From: Oscillospiraceae bacterium
Lineage (GTDB): Bacteria; Bacillota; Clostridia; Oscillospirales; CAG-272
DNA length: 64,000 nt
NCBI GenBank assembly: GCA_015063685.1
Contig: SVTR01000007.1
Coordinates: 1-64,000, forward strand
Direction of reading: 5' to 3'
In this document: positions 25,633 through 34,979 of the stretch, in pieces
How the letters are laid out: every line of letters starts with the position of its first letter
Numbering within the stretch: the first letter of the stretch is position 1
The notes under the pieces: generated by a model
Database searches by the model: none
Seen by the model: only the letters and a program-made list of their open reading frames with translations
Told to the model about the DNA's origin: nothing
Translations under genes and position numbers: made by a program

Positions 25633-26028
25633 TTACGTCATGCCCAAAAGCAATCTCGCCACCGTCAGTATTTCTCTGATCAGCGGCAAGGACAACAGCA
25701 GAAGTGCCATCTTCCCCGCCATATCCACCCAGGAGGCCAAGGTTCCCTCCCCGCTATCCCGACAGACTCCGGACGTGATCTCGGTGACAAAGGATATCCC
25801 CAGAGCCTTGAGGATCAATTGCCACATTCCCCCTGTTACGGTGTCGCAGTTTCCTGCCAGCAGCTCGGCAAAGGCCAAAAGCTCCTTTGCCGCAGAAAGG
25901 ATCATGCCTCCCAGCGCGACTCCCAGGATCAAGCGAAGAGGAATACCCCATTCCGGCTTATATTGCTTGAAGAAAAGCAACGCTACGGCACCCAACAGAG
26001 CGATAGCCGCCACACGCATGATGTCCAT
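25633..26028 (-). CDS. spoIIIAD: stage III sporulation protein AD
   Basis: 131 residues from the ATG at 26028; the longer reading frame overlaps spoIIIAC. Small polytopic membrane protein (about four helices) with the characteristic FVTEITSGVCRDSGEG block. Part of the SpoIIIA complex, possibly an export-apparatus-like subunit. The gap from spoIIIAC is 17 bases. Confidence 0.93.
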   Translation of the reverse strand: MDIMRVAAIALLGAVALLFFKQYKPEWGIPLRLILGVALGGMILSAAKELLAFAELLAGNCDTVTGGMWQLILKALGISFVTEITSGVCRDSGEGTLASWVDMAGKMALLLLSLPLIREILTVARLLLGMT

Positions 26029-26045
26029 CAAGCTACCCTCGTCCT

Positions 26046-26240
26046 TCAAAAACCGAACACGGTTCGTATCATGTCGAAGAGTCCTCCGATCTCCTCGACA
26101 AGAAGCAGGAGCACCACAACGATTCCCGCAATGGTCACCAGCATGGACTGCTCGTCCCGTCCCGATTTGGACAGGATCTGGCAGGAAACCGAAACCAGGA
26201 TGCCCACCCCCACGACCTTCAAGATCAAACTGATATCCAT
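26046..26240 (-). CDS. spoIIIAC: stage III sporulation protein AC
   Basis: 64 residues, typical for this very small two-helix membrane protein. AAAGGAAA precedes the ATG. It belongs to the SpoIIIA complex and lies between spoIIIAB and spoIIIAD in the canonical order. Confidence 0.93.
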   Translation of the reverse strand: MDISLILKVVGVGILVSVSCQILSKSGRDEQSMLVTIAGIVVVLLLLVEEIGGLFDMIRTVFGF

Positions 26241-26274
26241 TCATTTTTCCTTTCCATTTTCTTTTGGGTGAGGA

Positions 26275-26766
26275 TCACCATAAGAGAATCGCCACTCCGA
26301 TGGCGGTGCTGAGACTGAGGATGCTGTTGATCCGCACCCTCAGAGGCGTCACCTCGGCCAGTTTTCTTCGCTCCTCCCCGAGGGCGAGGATATAATCGTC
26401 ACACCGTGCCACCTGCTCTGCCCGGAAGGTGTGCCCCAGCTCGGCGGAAAAATTGCGCAAAAGCCGCTCACTTTCGGGCTCAAGATACAGGCGTGCGGTG
26501 CTGATCATGGCGGGAAGCGTGGTAGGCATAGCCCCCTTTGGCGCTTTGGCATCACCAAGACAGGACTTCAGCAGATGGGGATCCGCGGCAGAAAGGATAT
26601 CCCCCACAGGCATGGCGTAGCAATTGATCTGTCCTTTGATGTACCGAAGCAGAGCGATATAGCTGTCCAGCACCCAAAGGCGCCGTTGCTCCATGCGATT
26701 CATGGCAACCGACGCATAACCGCCTGCCAGTAAAAGCATCCCTGCACCCAACCATTTATAAAGCAT
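26275..26766 (-). CDS. spoIIIAB: stage III sporulation protein AB
   Basis: 163 residues from the ATG at 26766, overlapping the end of spoIIIAA by 11 bases with GAGGTTGACC as ribosome site. N- and C-terminal hydrophobic segments flank a cytoplasmic helical domain related to the GspF-like fold. It works with the SpoIIIAA ATPase in the channel complex. An alternative start extends it 43 residues into spoIIIAA and lacks a ribosome site. Confidence 0.93.
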   Translation of the reverse strand: MLYKWLGAGMLLLAGGYASVAMNRMEQRRLWVLDSYIALLRYIKGQINCYAMPVGDILSAADPHLLKSCLGDAKAPKGAMPTTLPAMISTARLYLEPESERLLRNFSAELGHTFRAEQVARCDDYILALGEERRKLAEVTPLRVRINSILSLSTAIGVAILLW

Positions 26767-27763
26767 GGTCAACCTCCTCTGCACGTATTGTATCGTATAT
26801 GAATCCACCTTGACCGTTTCTCCTGATCCCCACATAAGCGCCGAAAATGCCGGCACGGTGCAAAAGCTGTAGTCCAGGCCTGCGCAAAAGCTCATTCACG
26901 TTTTTTCCGTGTGCCGTTGCTACCAAGGGAACACCGCCGTGATAAGCAGACACCAAAGCCAGAGCCTCCTGCCGCTCCCCGATCTCGTCGCAGATGACCA
27001 CCTGCGCGCCCATGCTACGGGTTGCGATGCTCACCCCCAAAGCGCGGGGATAGCCTGTCAGCACGTCAAGACACAGGGCTTCACTCCCCAGGGGGAAGGT
27101 CAATTCTCCTCGCGTATCCACCACAACGGTTCGCAAGGGAGTATGACCTCCCGCCAGGTGTGCCGTGACCCCACGGAGAAGGGTGGTTTTCCCCACCCCG
27201 GGCGGCGCGTAGATAAGAATGCCCTTGGGACTTCCGCCCTCAGCCATCATGTGTCGGAGCAGTCTGCTGATCTCCTCCCCCGGGCTTCCGTGTCTGTGGG
27301 GGATTCTGATACAAAGGGCAGAGATTTCCCGCACACCAACCACTTGTCCGCCCTCGCAGGTGGCTTCTCCCACAACCCCCACACGGATACCGCCCGTCAA
27401 GGTAACAAAGCCGTCGTTGATATTCTGACTATAGGCATACAAAGAGCCCTCACACATTCGGGTCAGGATGGAAAACAGCTCGGAGGACGTCAGGATAAGG
27501 TCGATCATACGGTTCATACCGCCCACGGTAAGGGAGGCTCGACGGTTGGCTCGAAGGCGTATCTCCTCCAGAAGGCCCGCCTTCTCATCAAGACGATACC
27601 CTTCCATGACGGCGTCCTGAACATAAGCGGGTAACGCCTCCTTCAAGGATGACGGGATCAGGGGTGTCTGAGAAGCTTGATCAATGGGCAACACCACCGC
27701 AGGGGGGACAACGGCTCCCCGCCCCTTTTCCCGTCGGGAAACCACAAAACCGGTTCGACTCAT
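26756..27763 (-). CDS. spoIIIAA: stage III sporulation protein AA (secretion-type ATPase)
   Basis: 335 residues from the ATG at 27763, after AAGGGGGGAG; the longer frame adds 24 residues without a ribosome site. Walker A PPGVGKTTLL is at about residues 187-196 and Walker B VVICDE at about 255-260, followed by a histidine box (TAHGKN). It is related to type II/IV secretion ATPases and powers the SpoIIIA channel from the mother-cell side. First gene of the operon; a sigma-E-like -10 element lies at 27794-27801. Confidence 0.95.
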   Translation of the reverse strand: MSRTGFVVSRREKGRGAVVPPAVVLPIDQASQTPLIPSSLKEALPAYVQDAVMEGYRLDEKAGLLEEIRLRANRRASLTVGGMNRMIDLILTSSELFSILTRMCEGSLYAYSQNINDGFVTLTGGIRVGVVGEATCEGGQVVGVREISALCIRIPHRHGSPGEEISRLLRHMMAEGGSPKGILIYAPPGVGKTTLLRGVTAHLAGGHTPLRTVVVDTRGELTFPLGSEALCLDVLTGYPRALGVSIATRSMGAQVVICDEIGERQEALALVSAYHGGVPLVATAHGKNVNELLRRPGLQLLHRAGIFGAYVGIRRNGQGGFIYDTIRAEEVDHAL

Positions 27764-27793
27764 ACACTCTCCCCCCTTCCTGCTCGTACTATC

Positions 27794-27801
27794 AATATAT
27801 G
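27794..27801 (-). promoter_or_regulatory. candidate sigma-E -10 element of the spoIIIA operon
   Basis: CATATATT on the minus strand fits the known sigma-E -10 consensus. It is about 30 bases from the spoIIIAA start. I cannot see a convincing sigma-E -35, so this is tentative. Confidence 0.3.
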
Positions 27802-27858
27802 GGGGACAAGTGGGCTTTAGAACGCATAAAAGCATGCGTGATTATTCTTACCAAGCTC

Positions 27859-27887
27859 TTGATTTTTCGGTGGGCTTGTGCTATAAT
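27859..27887 (+). promoter_or_regulatory. promoter of the DUF4190 gene
   Basis: TTGATT (27859-27864), 17 bases, TATAAT (27882-27887) with a TGC extended -10. Confidence 0.8.
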
Positions 27888-27923
27888 GAAGAAAACCATG
27901 AGAACCAGGCAAAGGAGCAGGCT

Positions 27924-28523
27924 ATGAGTGATTTCATCAGCAACGACCCCAACGGAAAATCCGATCTGTATACCCGACGGTCGGGGGATCAGCCCCCCCA
28001 TGAAGATCCATCCCATGAAGCACCCACAGACACCTCGTCTGCGACCGAAAACAGAACGACTGAGGGATCCGCCTTCCAATCTGCTACGTCGGAGGGAAAG
28101 GGATATGCCGGAAACGGTGCTTACTCCGGGCAATCGTCATATCAAAATTCCTACGGCACGGGTTATCAGCCGCCTTATGGCTCTTACGGCTATGGCTATC
28201 CGCCGCCAGCCCCCTCCCATCCAAACGGCTTCAGCACCGCCGCGCTGGTGCTTGGTATCGTGACCTGGGCGGGATTTATTCTGTGCTGCGGATGCTTCTC
28301 CCCCATCACCGCCATTCTCTCTATAATTTTTGCCTGCATGGGACGCACATACGGCAAATTTGAAGGCCGGGCGTTGGTGGGCATGATCATGTCCATCGTT
28401 TTCTTGGTGCTATTTTTGATGATCATCCTTTTCTTCATGGTGATCGTGGCTTTTGGCATCATGGAATCTCCTGATGTTTATGAAGAGGGGATAGATCAAA
28501 TCTCCCTCATGCTTCGCGGATAA
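27924..28523 (+). CDS. DUF4190-type membrane protein with proline/tyrosine-rich N-terminus
   Basis: 199 residues from the ATG at 27924, with AAAGGAG upstream. The first ~95 residues are disordered, ending in a Gly/Tyr/Pro-rich stretch (GYQPPYGSYGYGYPPP). Two transmembrane segments (~103-135 and ~147-180) match the DUF4190 two-helix module with a GxC-C glycine/cysteine start. Function unknown; such proteins are common in Gram-positive bacteria. Monocistronic, with its own promoter and terminator. Confidence 0.75.
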   Translation: MSDFISNDPNGKSDLYTRRSGDQPPHEDPSHEAPTDTSSATENRTTEGSAFQSATSEGKGYAGNGAYSGQSSYQNSYGTGYQPPYGSYGYGYPPPAPSHPNGFSTAALVLGIVTWAGFILCCGCFSPITAILSIIFACMGRTYGKFEGRALVGMIMSIVFLVLFLMIILFFMVIVAFGIMESPDVYEEGIDQISLMLRG

Positions 28524-28525
28524 AC

Positions 28526-28564
28526 AAAAAAGACATACAGACCGTTTGATCTGTATGTCTTTTT
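28526..28564. terminator. bidirectional terminator between DUF4190 gene and valS
   Basis: AGACATACAGA (28531-28541) pairs with TCTGTATGTCT (28550-28560), with A-run and T-run flanks serving both convergent genes. Confidence 0.9.
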
Positions 28565-28586
28565 GTATGTCAAGACAACCTGCGGA

Positions 28587-31244
28587 TCAGCCCAGCTTAG
28601 CTCTTGCGGCGCGGGTGCCTTCCAGCTTTTCTCTGGCGGCGGCCAGCTTGGCCTTCTCACCCTCCACAACGGCAGCGGGAGCCTTGCTGACGAAGCTCTC
28701 GTTGGACAGCTTCTTCTCAAAGCGAATGACCTCCTGCTCCAGCTTGGCGATCTCGCCGTCCAGACGTGCCTTCTCCTTCTCGAAGTCCACAAGGTCAGCG
28801 AGGGGCAGGTAGGCGGTGGCGGTAGGGGTGATCACCTGCACGGCGGTATCGGCAGAGACGATGGACTCGTCAAACTGCTCGGCCACAGACACATCGGCGG
28901 CAGAAGCAAGACGGGCAAAGAAGGCGTGGGTGGCAGGACGGAAGGTATCCACGTACTTGGTTTGGATGAACAGAGCGGCCTTGCGGGAAGGAGCGATGTT
29001 CATCTCGCTTCTGCGGTTACGGATGGCCTTGATGAGTTCAATGATGCGCTCCATCTCGGCGGCCTCCTCGGTAAACACGTGCGCGTCATTGACAGAGGGA
29101 TAAGCCGAGATCATGATGCTCTCCTTATCTCCTGCCATGGTGGGCAGAGAGCCGAAGATCTCCTCGGTGATGAAGGGCATGAAGGGGTGCAGGAGCTTGA
29201 GGATGCCATTGAGGACGTAGGAGATCACGTTTTGGCAGATCACGTTGCCCTCGGTGTCCTTTTCGCTAAGTCTTGCTTTGGCCAGCTCGATATACCAGTC
29301 GCAGAACACGTCCCAAGTGAAGTCGTAGAGCGCGCCCAGCGCCACGCCGACCTCATACTTATCCAGGTTAGCGCGGACGTTTTCAACCAGGTGATTGAAC
29401 TTGTGGAGGAGCCACTTATCCTCGGGAGCCAGCTTGTTCGTATCAGGCAGAACGATCTCGTCGATGGTCAGGTTCATGCGGACGAAGCGGGAGGCGTTCC
29501 ACAGCTTGTTGGCGAAGTTACGGGCGGCTTCCATCTTCTCATCGGAGAAGCGCATATCGTTTCCGGGTGAGTTGCCCGTAGCTAAGGCAAAGCGGAGGGC
29601 GTCGGCGCCGTAGGTACCGATAACCTCCAGGGGATCGATACCGTTGCCCAGGGACTTGGACATCTTTCTGCCCTGTGCATCACGAACCAGGCCGTGGATA
29701 AACACAGTGGAGAAGGGCTTCTCGCCCATATGCTCCAGACCCGAGAAGATCATACGGGAGACCCAGAAGGTGATGATGTCGTAGCCTGTGACCAGGACGG
29801 AGGTGGGATAGTATTTCTTCAGATCCTCAGTCACCTCGGGCCAGCCCAAGGTGGAGAAGGGCCAGAGCGCGGAGGAGAACCAGGTGTCCAGCACGTCGCT
29901 GTCCTGATGCACCTTGCCGCCGCACTTGGGGCACACGGTGATGTCGGTCTTGGAGACGGTCATCTCGCCGCAATCGTCGCAGTAGAAGGCGGGAATGCGG
30001 TGACCCCACCAGAGCTGACGGGAGATGCACCAGTCAAGGATGTTGTTCATCCAGTTGAAATAGTTTTTGGAGAAGCGCTCAGGGACGAAGCGGATGGAGT
30101 CATTCTCAACGGCCTCGATGGCGGGAGCAGCCAGGGGCTTCATCTTGACGAACCACTGGTCAGAGGTGAGAGGCTCCACGGTGGTGCCGCAGCGGTAGCA
30201 GACGCCCACGTTATGGTCGTGAGGCTCCACCTTGAGAAGATAGCCTTCGGCGTCAAGGTCTGCGACCAGTGCCTTACGGCAGGCATAGCGATCCATGCCC
30301 TCGTACTTCCCTGCATAGGCGTTCATGGTAGCGTCGTCGTTCATGACCTTGATCTGCTCCAGATTATGACGCTGACCCACCATGAAGTCGTTGGGGTCGT
30401 GGGCGGGGGTGATCTTCACGCAACCCGTACCGAAGCCGATCTCCACGTAATCGTCGGCGATAACGGGGATCTCACGACCCACCACGGGCAAAATGAGGGT
30501 CTTGCCAATGAGGTGGTTCATGGCCTCGTCCTCGGGGTTGACGGCCACGGCGGTATCGCCGAACATAGTCTCGGGACGGGTGGTAGCCACCACGACGTAA
30601 CCGTCCTCGCCCTTGATGGGATACTTGATGTGCCAGAAGTTACCGGGCTGATCCTTGTACTCCACCTCGGCGTCGGACAGGGCGGTCAGGCAGCGGGGAC
30701 ACCAGTTGATGATACGGTGGCCGCGGTAGATGAGTCCCTTGTCGTAGAGGTTGACGAATACCTCACGGACAGCCTTGGAGCAACCATCATCCATGGTGAA
30801 TCTCTGACGGGTCCAGTCGCAGGAGGCACCCAGCTTTTTGAGCTGCCCCGTGATGCGTGCCTCGTAGGAGTCCTTCCATGCCCAGACGCGCTCCAGGAAC
30901 TTTTCGCGGCCCAGGTCGTAGCGGGAGAGCCCCTCGTCCACGCGGAGTCTCTCCTCTACCTTGATCTGGGTGGCGATGCCTGCGTGGTCGGTGCCGGGCA
31001 CCCACAGGGTGTTGTAGCCCTGCATACGCTTGGCGCGAACCAGGATGTCTTGCAGGGTCTCGTCCAGGGCGTGACCCATGTGGAGCTGACCCGTCACGTT
31101 AGGCGGGGGAATAACCACCGAGAAGGAGGGGGCGGTGGAATCGGGATCGGGGGTGAAATAGCCCTTGTCTACCCAGTTCTGATAGATTCTGTCCTCAAAC
31201 TCGGACGGGGCATATGTTTTGGGGAGTTCTGTGTTGGGATTCAT
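28587..31244 (-). CDS. valS: valyl-tRNA synthetase
   Basis: 885 residues, full length. The HIGH-type motif (HMGH in [13 protein letters not shown]) lies near residue 55 and KMSKS near residue 525. The inserted editing domain, the anticodon-binding domain and the C-terminal coiled coil (from about residue 810) are all present. It charges tRNA-Val. Expression is controlled by the T-box leader at 31470-31735. About 225 bases lie between the T-box terminator and the start codon, and they contain a palindromic repeat. Confidence 0.97.
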   Translation of the reverse strand: MNPNTELPKTYAPSEFEDRIYQNWVDKGYFTPDPDSTAPSFSVVIPPPNVTGQLHMGHALDETLQDILVRAKRMQGYNTLWVPGTDHAGIATQIKVEERLRVDEGLSRYDLGREKFLERVWAWKDSYEARITGQLKKLGASCDWTRQRFTMDDGCSKAVREVFVNLYDKGLIYRGHRIINWCPRCLTALSDAEVEYKDQPGNFWHIKYPIKGEDGYVVVATTRPETMFGDTAVAVNPEDEAMNHLIGKTLILPVVGREIPVIADDYVEIGFGTGCVKITPAHDPNDFMVGQRHNLEQIKVMNDDATMNAYAGKYEGMDRYACRKALVADLDAEGYLLKVEPHDHNVGVCYRCGTTVEPLTSDQWFVKMKPLAAPAIEAVENDSIRFVPERFSKNYFNWMNNILDWCISRQLWWGHRIPAFYCDDCGEMTVSKTDITVCPKCGGKVHQDSDVLDTWFSSALWPFSTLGWPEVTEDLKKYYPTSVLVTGYDIITFWVSRMIFSGLEHMGEKPFSTVFIHGLVRDAQGRKMSKSLGNGIDPLEVIGTYGADALRFALATGNSPGNDMRFSDEKMEAARNFANKLWNASRFVRMNLTIDEIVLPDTNKLAPEDKWLLHKFNHLVENVRANLDKYEVGVALGALYDFTWDVFCDWYIELAKARLSEKDTEGNVICQNVISYVLNGILKLLHPFMPFITEEIFGSLPTMAGDKESIMISAYPSVNDAHVFTEEAAEMERIIELIKAIRNRRSEMNIAPSRKAALFIQTKYVDTFRPATHAFFARLASAADVSVAEQFDESIVSADTAVQVITPTATAYLPLADLVDFEKEKARLDGEIAKLEQEVIRFEKKLSNESFVSKAPAAVVEGEKAKLAAAREKLEGTRAARAKLG

Positions 31245-31255
31245 GGAATTTCCTG

Positions 31256-31465
31256 CCTTTCTGAGGGGTACGCCGGGGAGCTTTTTAGAAAACCGCCTTA
31301 CTACGTGCGGCGCAAATATGCCGTTGGCATGATTTGCAGCCCCCTCTGGGCCCCAAAAACTTTTAATAATTCATATAGATGCTGATATATCTTTTGTTTT
31401 AAGGTTTTGGGAGTTCCAAGAACCTTTTTGCAAAAAGGTTCTTGGCCGCCGGAGGCCGTTCCTTA
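31256..31465 (-). repeat. REP-like palindromic element between T-box and valS
   Basis: A perfect 30-bp palindrome (31416-31445, half-site CCAAGAACCTTTTTG) is followed on its upper-coordinate side by GCCGCCGGAGGC, a pattern I associate with repeated intergenic elements of gut Clostridia. The stretch down to 31256 has CCCCCTCTGGGCCCC and no reading frame. It would fold into a strong hairpin in the valS mRNA downstream of the T-box decision point. Confidence 0.6.
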
Positions 31466-31469
31466 AAAA

Positions 31470-31735
31470 CAAAAAACGCCCTCTCGTATCAGGACGAGAA
31501 GACGCGGTACCACCTGATTTCGTGTTTTCGGCTTACCGAAAACGACGCACTCTATGGAATATAACGGTTCCAACCGGTAAGCACTACTTGTTGAATCCAA
31601 TGTTCAACGCTTCACGCTCACAGCTCACAGGCGACCTTCATCCATCTGCCGCGGGGGACTTGCACCAACCGTCCCTTCTCTTACGCGACTCGGGGATTAC
31701 TCCTCCCGATCACAGCCTTTGATTATTGATAGGGG
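31470..31735 (-). ncRNA. T-box riboswitch of valS
   Basis: Contains the T-box sequence AGGTGGTACCGCG (31502-31515 region). An 11-bp terminator stem follows (CGTCTTCTCGT pairing with ACGAGAGGGCG, then TTTTTT at about 31471-31476). Upstream is a stem I with the GGAGTA bulge motif. Near the end of stem I the sequence GAAGGTCGCC offers GTC, a valine codon, as the specifier. Uncharged tRNA-Val would stabilise the antiterminator and switch on valS. The specifier identity is inferred from position. Confidence 0.88.
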
Positions 31736-31740
31736 TTGAT

Positions 31741-31787
31741 ACACTCCGACCCATCGGCTTTCACAGTCAAGCCTCGGGTCGGAATGT
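31741..31787 (-). terminator. long inverted repeat downstream of rpmA
   Basis: TCCGACCC (31745-31752) pairs with GGGTCGGA (31776-31783), extended to about 12 bp with one mismatch. It lies between the rpmA stop and the T-box. No U-run, so it may be a terminator of weak type or an RNA-processing element. Confidence 0.4.
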
Positions 31788-31822
31788 ATTCAGACCAAGG
31801 TAAGCAGTTACTTTACGAGAGA

Positions 31823-32107
31823 TTACTCTGCTGCGTAAACGCTGACCTGCTTCTTGCCCTTGGGTGCATGCTCAAACTTTACGCGACCGTCGATGAGGGC
31901 GAACAGAGTGTCATCCTTACCGATACCAACGTTGTTACCGGGATGGATGGCAGTGCCTCTCTGACGAACGATAATGTTGCCGGCGAGAACCTCCTGACCG
32001 TCAGCTCTCTTTACGCCAAGGCGCTTGGATTCGCTGTCACGGCCGTTCTTCGTAGAACCGACACCCTTCTTGTGAGCAAAAAATTGCAAACTGAGCTTCA
32101 ACATCAT
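31823..32107 (-). CDS. rpmA: ribosomal protein bL27 with cleavable N-terminus
   Basis: 94 residues. The N-terminus [11 protein letters not shown] is the extended form of Firmicutes L27 that must be cut between the paired Phe and Ala before the protein enters the 50S peptidyl-transferase centre. The protease for this, Prp, is encoded just upstream. ATGATG start with GGAGGT upstream; either ATG may be used. Last gene of the rplU-prp-rpmA operon. Confidence 0.97.
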   Translation of the reverse strand: MMLKLSLQFFAHKKGVGSTKNGRDSESKRLGVKRADGQEVLAGNIIVRQRGTAIHPGNNVGIGKDDTLFALIDGRVKFEHAPKGKKQVSVYAAE

Positions 32108-32192
32108 TCTACCTCCATAAATCTTGTGTCAACTTACGATGTAAGTCGGGTGCTGTGCACCTAGGATTGGTAAGCGAACAGACGGTTTTTTT

Positions 32193-32558
32193 TCAATCGT
32201 CCTCGTAAGAGCGATTGATGACCTTGACGTCCAGATAGTCTCCGTACTCCTCCAGCATATCTGTGAGCTGCTGATAGTAGCCGAGAAACAGACCCGAGAC
32301 GGCGTAGCGCTTGGTTTCGTCTGCCTCGTATTCGGGCAAAGCGGCACGGGAGCGCACGCGGATGGTGGTTGTGTTGTCCTCAATGTCGTAATCGACACGA
32401 GAGGCATAAGCCACCTCAATGGTATTGATCAGAAACATGGTCATGGCAGACAGAGCCGAGCAAAGAATGTCGGTTCCTTCCTCGCCGTAGCCCGTATGTC
32501 CCTGCTCCTCAAAGCCATAGAAAACTCCGTCACTACGATAAAATACGATCTTTGTCAT
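32193..32558 (-). CDS. prp: ribosomal-processing cysteine protease Prp
   Basis: 121 residues. The catalytic pair is visible: His21 in EQGHTGYGEEG and Cys33 in ILCSALSA. Prp trims the N-terminal extension of L27, essential in several Firmicutes. It lies in the canonical place between rplU and rpmA. Confidence 0.94.
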   Translation of the reverse strand: MTKIVFYRSDGVFYGFEEQGHTGYGEEGTDILCSALSAMTMFLINTIEVAYASRVDYDIEDNTTTIRVRSRAALPEYEADETKRYAVSGLFLGYYQQLTDMLEEYGDYLDVKVINRSYEDD

Positions 32559-32591
32559 ACGACACCTCCGTAATAGAGGATTTGAGGGGAA

Positions 32592-32900
32592 TTAGCCCTC
32601 GATCTTGACGATCTGCACCTTGGTGAAGGGCTGTCTGTGACCGATCTTCTTCTTCTCGTTCTTCTTGGACTTGTACTTCATAACGTAAATCTTCTTAGAC
32701 TTACCGTTCTTCAGCACCTTTGCGGTAACGGAAGCACCGTCAACCACGGGAGTACCAACCTTGAAGCCTGCGTCGGTTGCGAGAGCGGCTACGGGGAACG
32801 TAACCTCAGCGCCTTCTTCAACCTCCAGCTTCTCAACGAAGATGATGTCCTGCTCGGAGACCTTGTACTGCTTTCCGCCTGTAGTGATTACAGCAAACAT
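32592..32900 (-). CDS. rplU: ribosomal protein bL21
   Basis: 102 residues from the ATG at 32900 ([14 protein letters not shown]), after AAGAGGTG; an in-frame start three codons upstream has no ribosome site. The C-terminal basic [17 protein letters not shown] segment that contacts 23S rRNA is present. First gene of the operon, with a structured leader and consensus promoter. Confidence 0.97.
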   Translation of the reverse strand: MFAVITTGGKQYKVSEQDIIFVEKLEVEEGAEVTFPVAALATDAGFKVGTPVVDGASVTAKVLKNGKSKKIYVMKYKSKKNEKKKIGHRQPFTKVQIVKIEG

Positions 32901-33048
32901 GAAAAGCACCTCTTTTCTTTAAGACTCGCTAATGGGGCGGCGGCATTTCTTTTCTGCCCCGATCTTCCTCTTCCCGCGAGGAGATTCAGCTAATCAAAGG
33001 CATCCAAAAACGGCCGCACTTAAAAAGGCCCGTTTTAAGCGGCAAATC
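32901..33048 (-). ncRNA. structured leader of the rplU operon (probable L21 leader)
   Basis: About 140 bases of transcribed leader lie between the promoter and rplU. Hairpins include GGCA/TGCC and the pair of long-range segments AGCTGAATC and AGCGAGTC. The position and size suit the Firmicutes L21 autoregulatory leader, but I assign it by position and rough structure only. Confidence 0.5.
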
Positions 33049-33077
33049 ATTATACCATGTATTTTTTTGTTTGTCAA
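33049..33077 (-). promoter_or_regulatory. consensus promoter of rplU-prp-rpmA
   Basis: TTGACA (33072-33077), 17 bases, TATAAT (33049-33054) with a TGG extended -10. Confidence 0.88.
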
Positions 33078-33156
33078 TAGGTTTTCGGGATTTTTTATAA
33101 AATTTTCGCAACATTTTTGTAAGTTTTACCGAGGGAGATGAATATGCGTCCTTTTC

Positions 33157-33178
33157 TTGCCGTATGATCATACGGCAA
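33157..33178. promoter_or_regulatory. 22-bp perfect palindrome, possible operator
   Basis: Half-site TTGCCGTATGA repeats exactly on the other strand, centred at 33167/33168. It lies in the divergent region between the rplU promoter (80 bases away) and the acyltransferase-GT8 operon promoter (127 bases away). No U-run follows, so an operator is at least as likely as a terminator. No other function is visible in 33078-33300. Confidence 0.4.
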
Positions 33179-33304
33179 CCCGTATTTTACTGTTGAACTT
33201 AAAAAGTCCTTGTACATCAAAGGATTCTACCCGTGGTAGAGTATAGAGGCAGACGACTCTACTCTCCATTCGCAGGGTGTCGAATGCCGATCCCCCGCCG
33301 TAGG

Positions 33305-33333
33305 TTGACAGCAAAAGAAAAAAGTGATATCAT
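33305..33333 (+). promoter_or_regulatory. promoter of the acyltransferase-GT8 operon
   Basis: TTGACA (33305-33310), 17 bases, TATCAT (33328-33333) with a TGA extended -10. Confidence 0.8.
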
Positions 33334-33363
33334 GATAGGCGCCAAGGGAAAGGAGGCGGTTAC

Positions 33364-34149
33364 ATGGACAAGCGACGGATCATTTATTACGAAAATGAAC
33401 TGACCGATGAATTTTCCACGGCGGTCATCACGCCCAAGGCGATTGACGAAGCCTACGTTTATTGTCACGACAGCGCATTCAAAAAATTCACCCACTTTTT
33501 CTGGTACCGTGTGATCGCTACCCCCATCGGCTTTCTCTATGCAAAGTTGAGTCACGGCCACAGGATCGTAGGCAAAGAAAGGCTGAGGGCATATAAAAAG
33601 AGGGGTTACTTCCTGTACGGTAATCACACCCAGCCTACCGGTGACGCGGTGATTCCTTCCCTTCTGACCTTTCCCAAGGATGCCTACGTCATTGTGCATC
33701 CCAACAACGTTTCCATGCCTTATCTGGGGCGGGTGACACCCTCCATGGGCGCCCTTCCGCTCCCCGATAACATGGCAGCCTACCGCAATTTTATTCATGC
33801 GGTGGAACGTCGGGCAACCGAGGGAAACGCCGTGGTCATTTATCCCGAAGCCCACATCTGGCCCTATTACACGGGTATACGCCCATTCAAGGACGACGCC
33901 TTTGCCTATCCCGTAAAGCTGGGGACGCCTGTTTTTTGCTTTGTCAACACTTATCAAAAGCGGCGGCTGTCCAAAAAGCCCCGCATCGTGACCTATATCG
34001 ACGGTCCTTTTGCGCCAAATACAAATCTGCCCCCCAGACAGCAGAGGCGGGAGCTGCGTGACCGTGTGTACGCCCAAATGTGTGAGCACGCTAAGCTGAA
34101 TCGAGTGGAGGTCATCCAATACGTCAAGAAGGAGGAGGAGCATGGTTAA
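33364..34149 (+). CDS. PlsC-type lysophospholipid acyltransferase family protein
   Basis: 261 residues, after GGAAAGGAGG. It has the acyltransferase layout: YGNHTQPTGD at residues 85-94 (the catalytic-His motif) and VIYPEAHIWP near residue 160 (the substrate-binding block). The His-Asp spacing is five residues (His88, Asp94) instead of the classic HX4D. A hydrophobic segment near residues 48-62 may dip into the membrane. It should transfer an acyl group to a lysolipid or glycolipid. It overlaps the GT8 gene by 8 bases, pointing to coupled work on one lipid. Confidence 0.82.
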   Translation: MDKRRIIYYENELTDEFSTAVITPKAIDEAYVYCHDSAFKKFTHFFWYRVIATPIGFLYAKLSHGHRIVGKERLRAYKKRGYFLYGNHTQPTGDAVIPSLLTFPKDAYVIVHPNNVSMPYLGRVTPSMGALPLPDNMAAYRNFIHAVERRATEGNAVVIYPEAHIWPYYTGIRPFKDDAFAYPVKLGTPVFCFVNTYQKRRLSKKPRIVTYIDGPFAPNTNLPPRQQRRELRDRVYAQMCEHAKLNRVEVIQYVKKEEEHG

Positions 34150-34972
34150 TATTCTTTTTTGCGGCAACGACAAGGTTTTCGACGGGATGCTGACCTGCGC
34201 CCTGTCCATTCTGAAGCGCACCGAATCCAAGGAGCCCTTCACCTTCTACGTGTTCACCATGGACGTATCCCACATCAAGGATACATACCGCCCCGTAAGC
34301 CGACGGCAGATAGCGTTCTTTGAGGAGGTCATCAAGGGCTATCATCCCCAAAACAGCGTTCGCTTGGTAGACATCACCCCCCTGTATCGGGAGGAATTTG
34401 ACGGTTGCCCCAACGAAAACGCTTACTGCTCCCCCTACACCCTCATTCGTCTGTTTGCGGATCGCGTGGAGGGGATGCCCGACAAGCTCCTCTACCTGGA
34501 CGTGGACATCATGTTCAACCGCGACGTTCACCTCCTGTACGACGTGGACGTATTCGACTATGAATATGCCGCCGCAAGAGATCACTACGGCAAATATCTG
34601 GTGCATCCCAATTACGTGAACGCGGGCGTATTGCTTTTCAATATGGCCCGTATGAGGGAAACCGGACTGCTCACCAAAGCACGGGAGCTCATCCGAACCA
34701 AAAAGCTTCCCTTTGCCGATCAATCCGCCATCATCCGCTCCACCACGAAAAAGAAGATGCTTCCCCAGAAATTCAACGATCAGAAATTTCTCCACAAGCA
34801 CACGGTGGTGCGCCACTTTTCCAAGCGCCTGTTTTGGCTTCCCTATCCCCACACCGACAACATCAAGCAATGGCATGTCAGCCGTGTCCATAAAATTTTT
34901 CGCTACTTCGTATTTGACGATATTCTGTATGAATATCTTTATCTGATCGAAAAATTCAAGCGAGAGGAGTAA
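34142..34972 (+). CDS. GT8 family glycosyltransferase
   Basis: 276 residues, after AGGAGGAG within the previous gene. The nucleotide-sugar fold contains the metal-binding DxD motif at residues 120-122 (YLDVD) and the NAGVLLFN block, both typical of GT8 retaining galactosyl/glucosyltransferases. Two downstream His residues (PHTDNIKQWH) fit the second metal/donor site. No signal peptide; cytoplasmic or membrane-associated. Donor and acceptor cannot be told from sequence; the neighbouring acyltransferases suggest a lipid acceptor. Confidence 0.85.
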   Translation: MVNILFCGNDKVFDGMLTCALSILKRTESKEPFTFYVFTMDVSHIKDTYRPVSRRQIAFFEEVIKGYHPQNSVRLVDITPLYREEFDGCPNENAYCSPYTLIRLFADRVEGMPDKLLYLDVDIMFNRDVHLLYDVDVFDYEYAAARDHYGKYLVHPNYVNAGVLLFNMARMRETGLLTKARELIRTKKLPFADQSAIIRSTTKKKMLPQKFNDQKFLHKHTVVRHFSKRLFWLPYPHTDNIKQWHVSRVHKIFRYFVFDDILYEYLYLIEKFKREE

Positions 34973-34979
34973 TCCGCCC

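Noticed and set aside
29694..31385. A 563-codon reading frame antisense to valS
   Set aside because: Composition is that of a reverse-frame shadow of a GC-rich gene, it has no ribosome site or known motif, and valS is certain.
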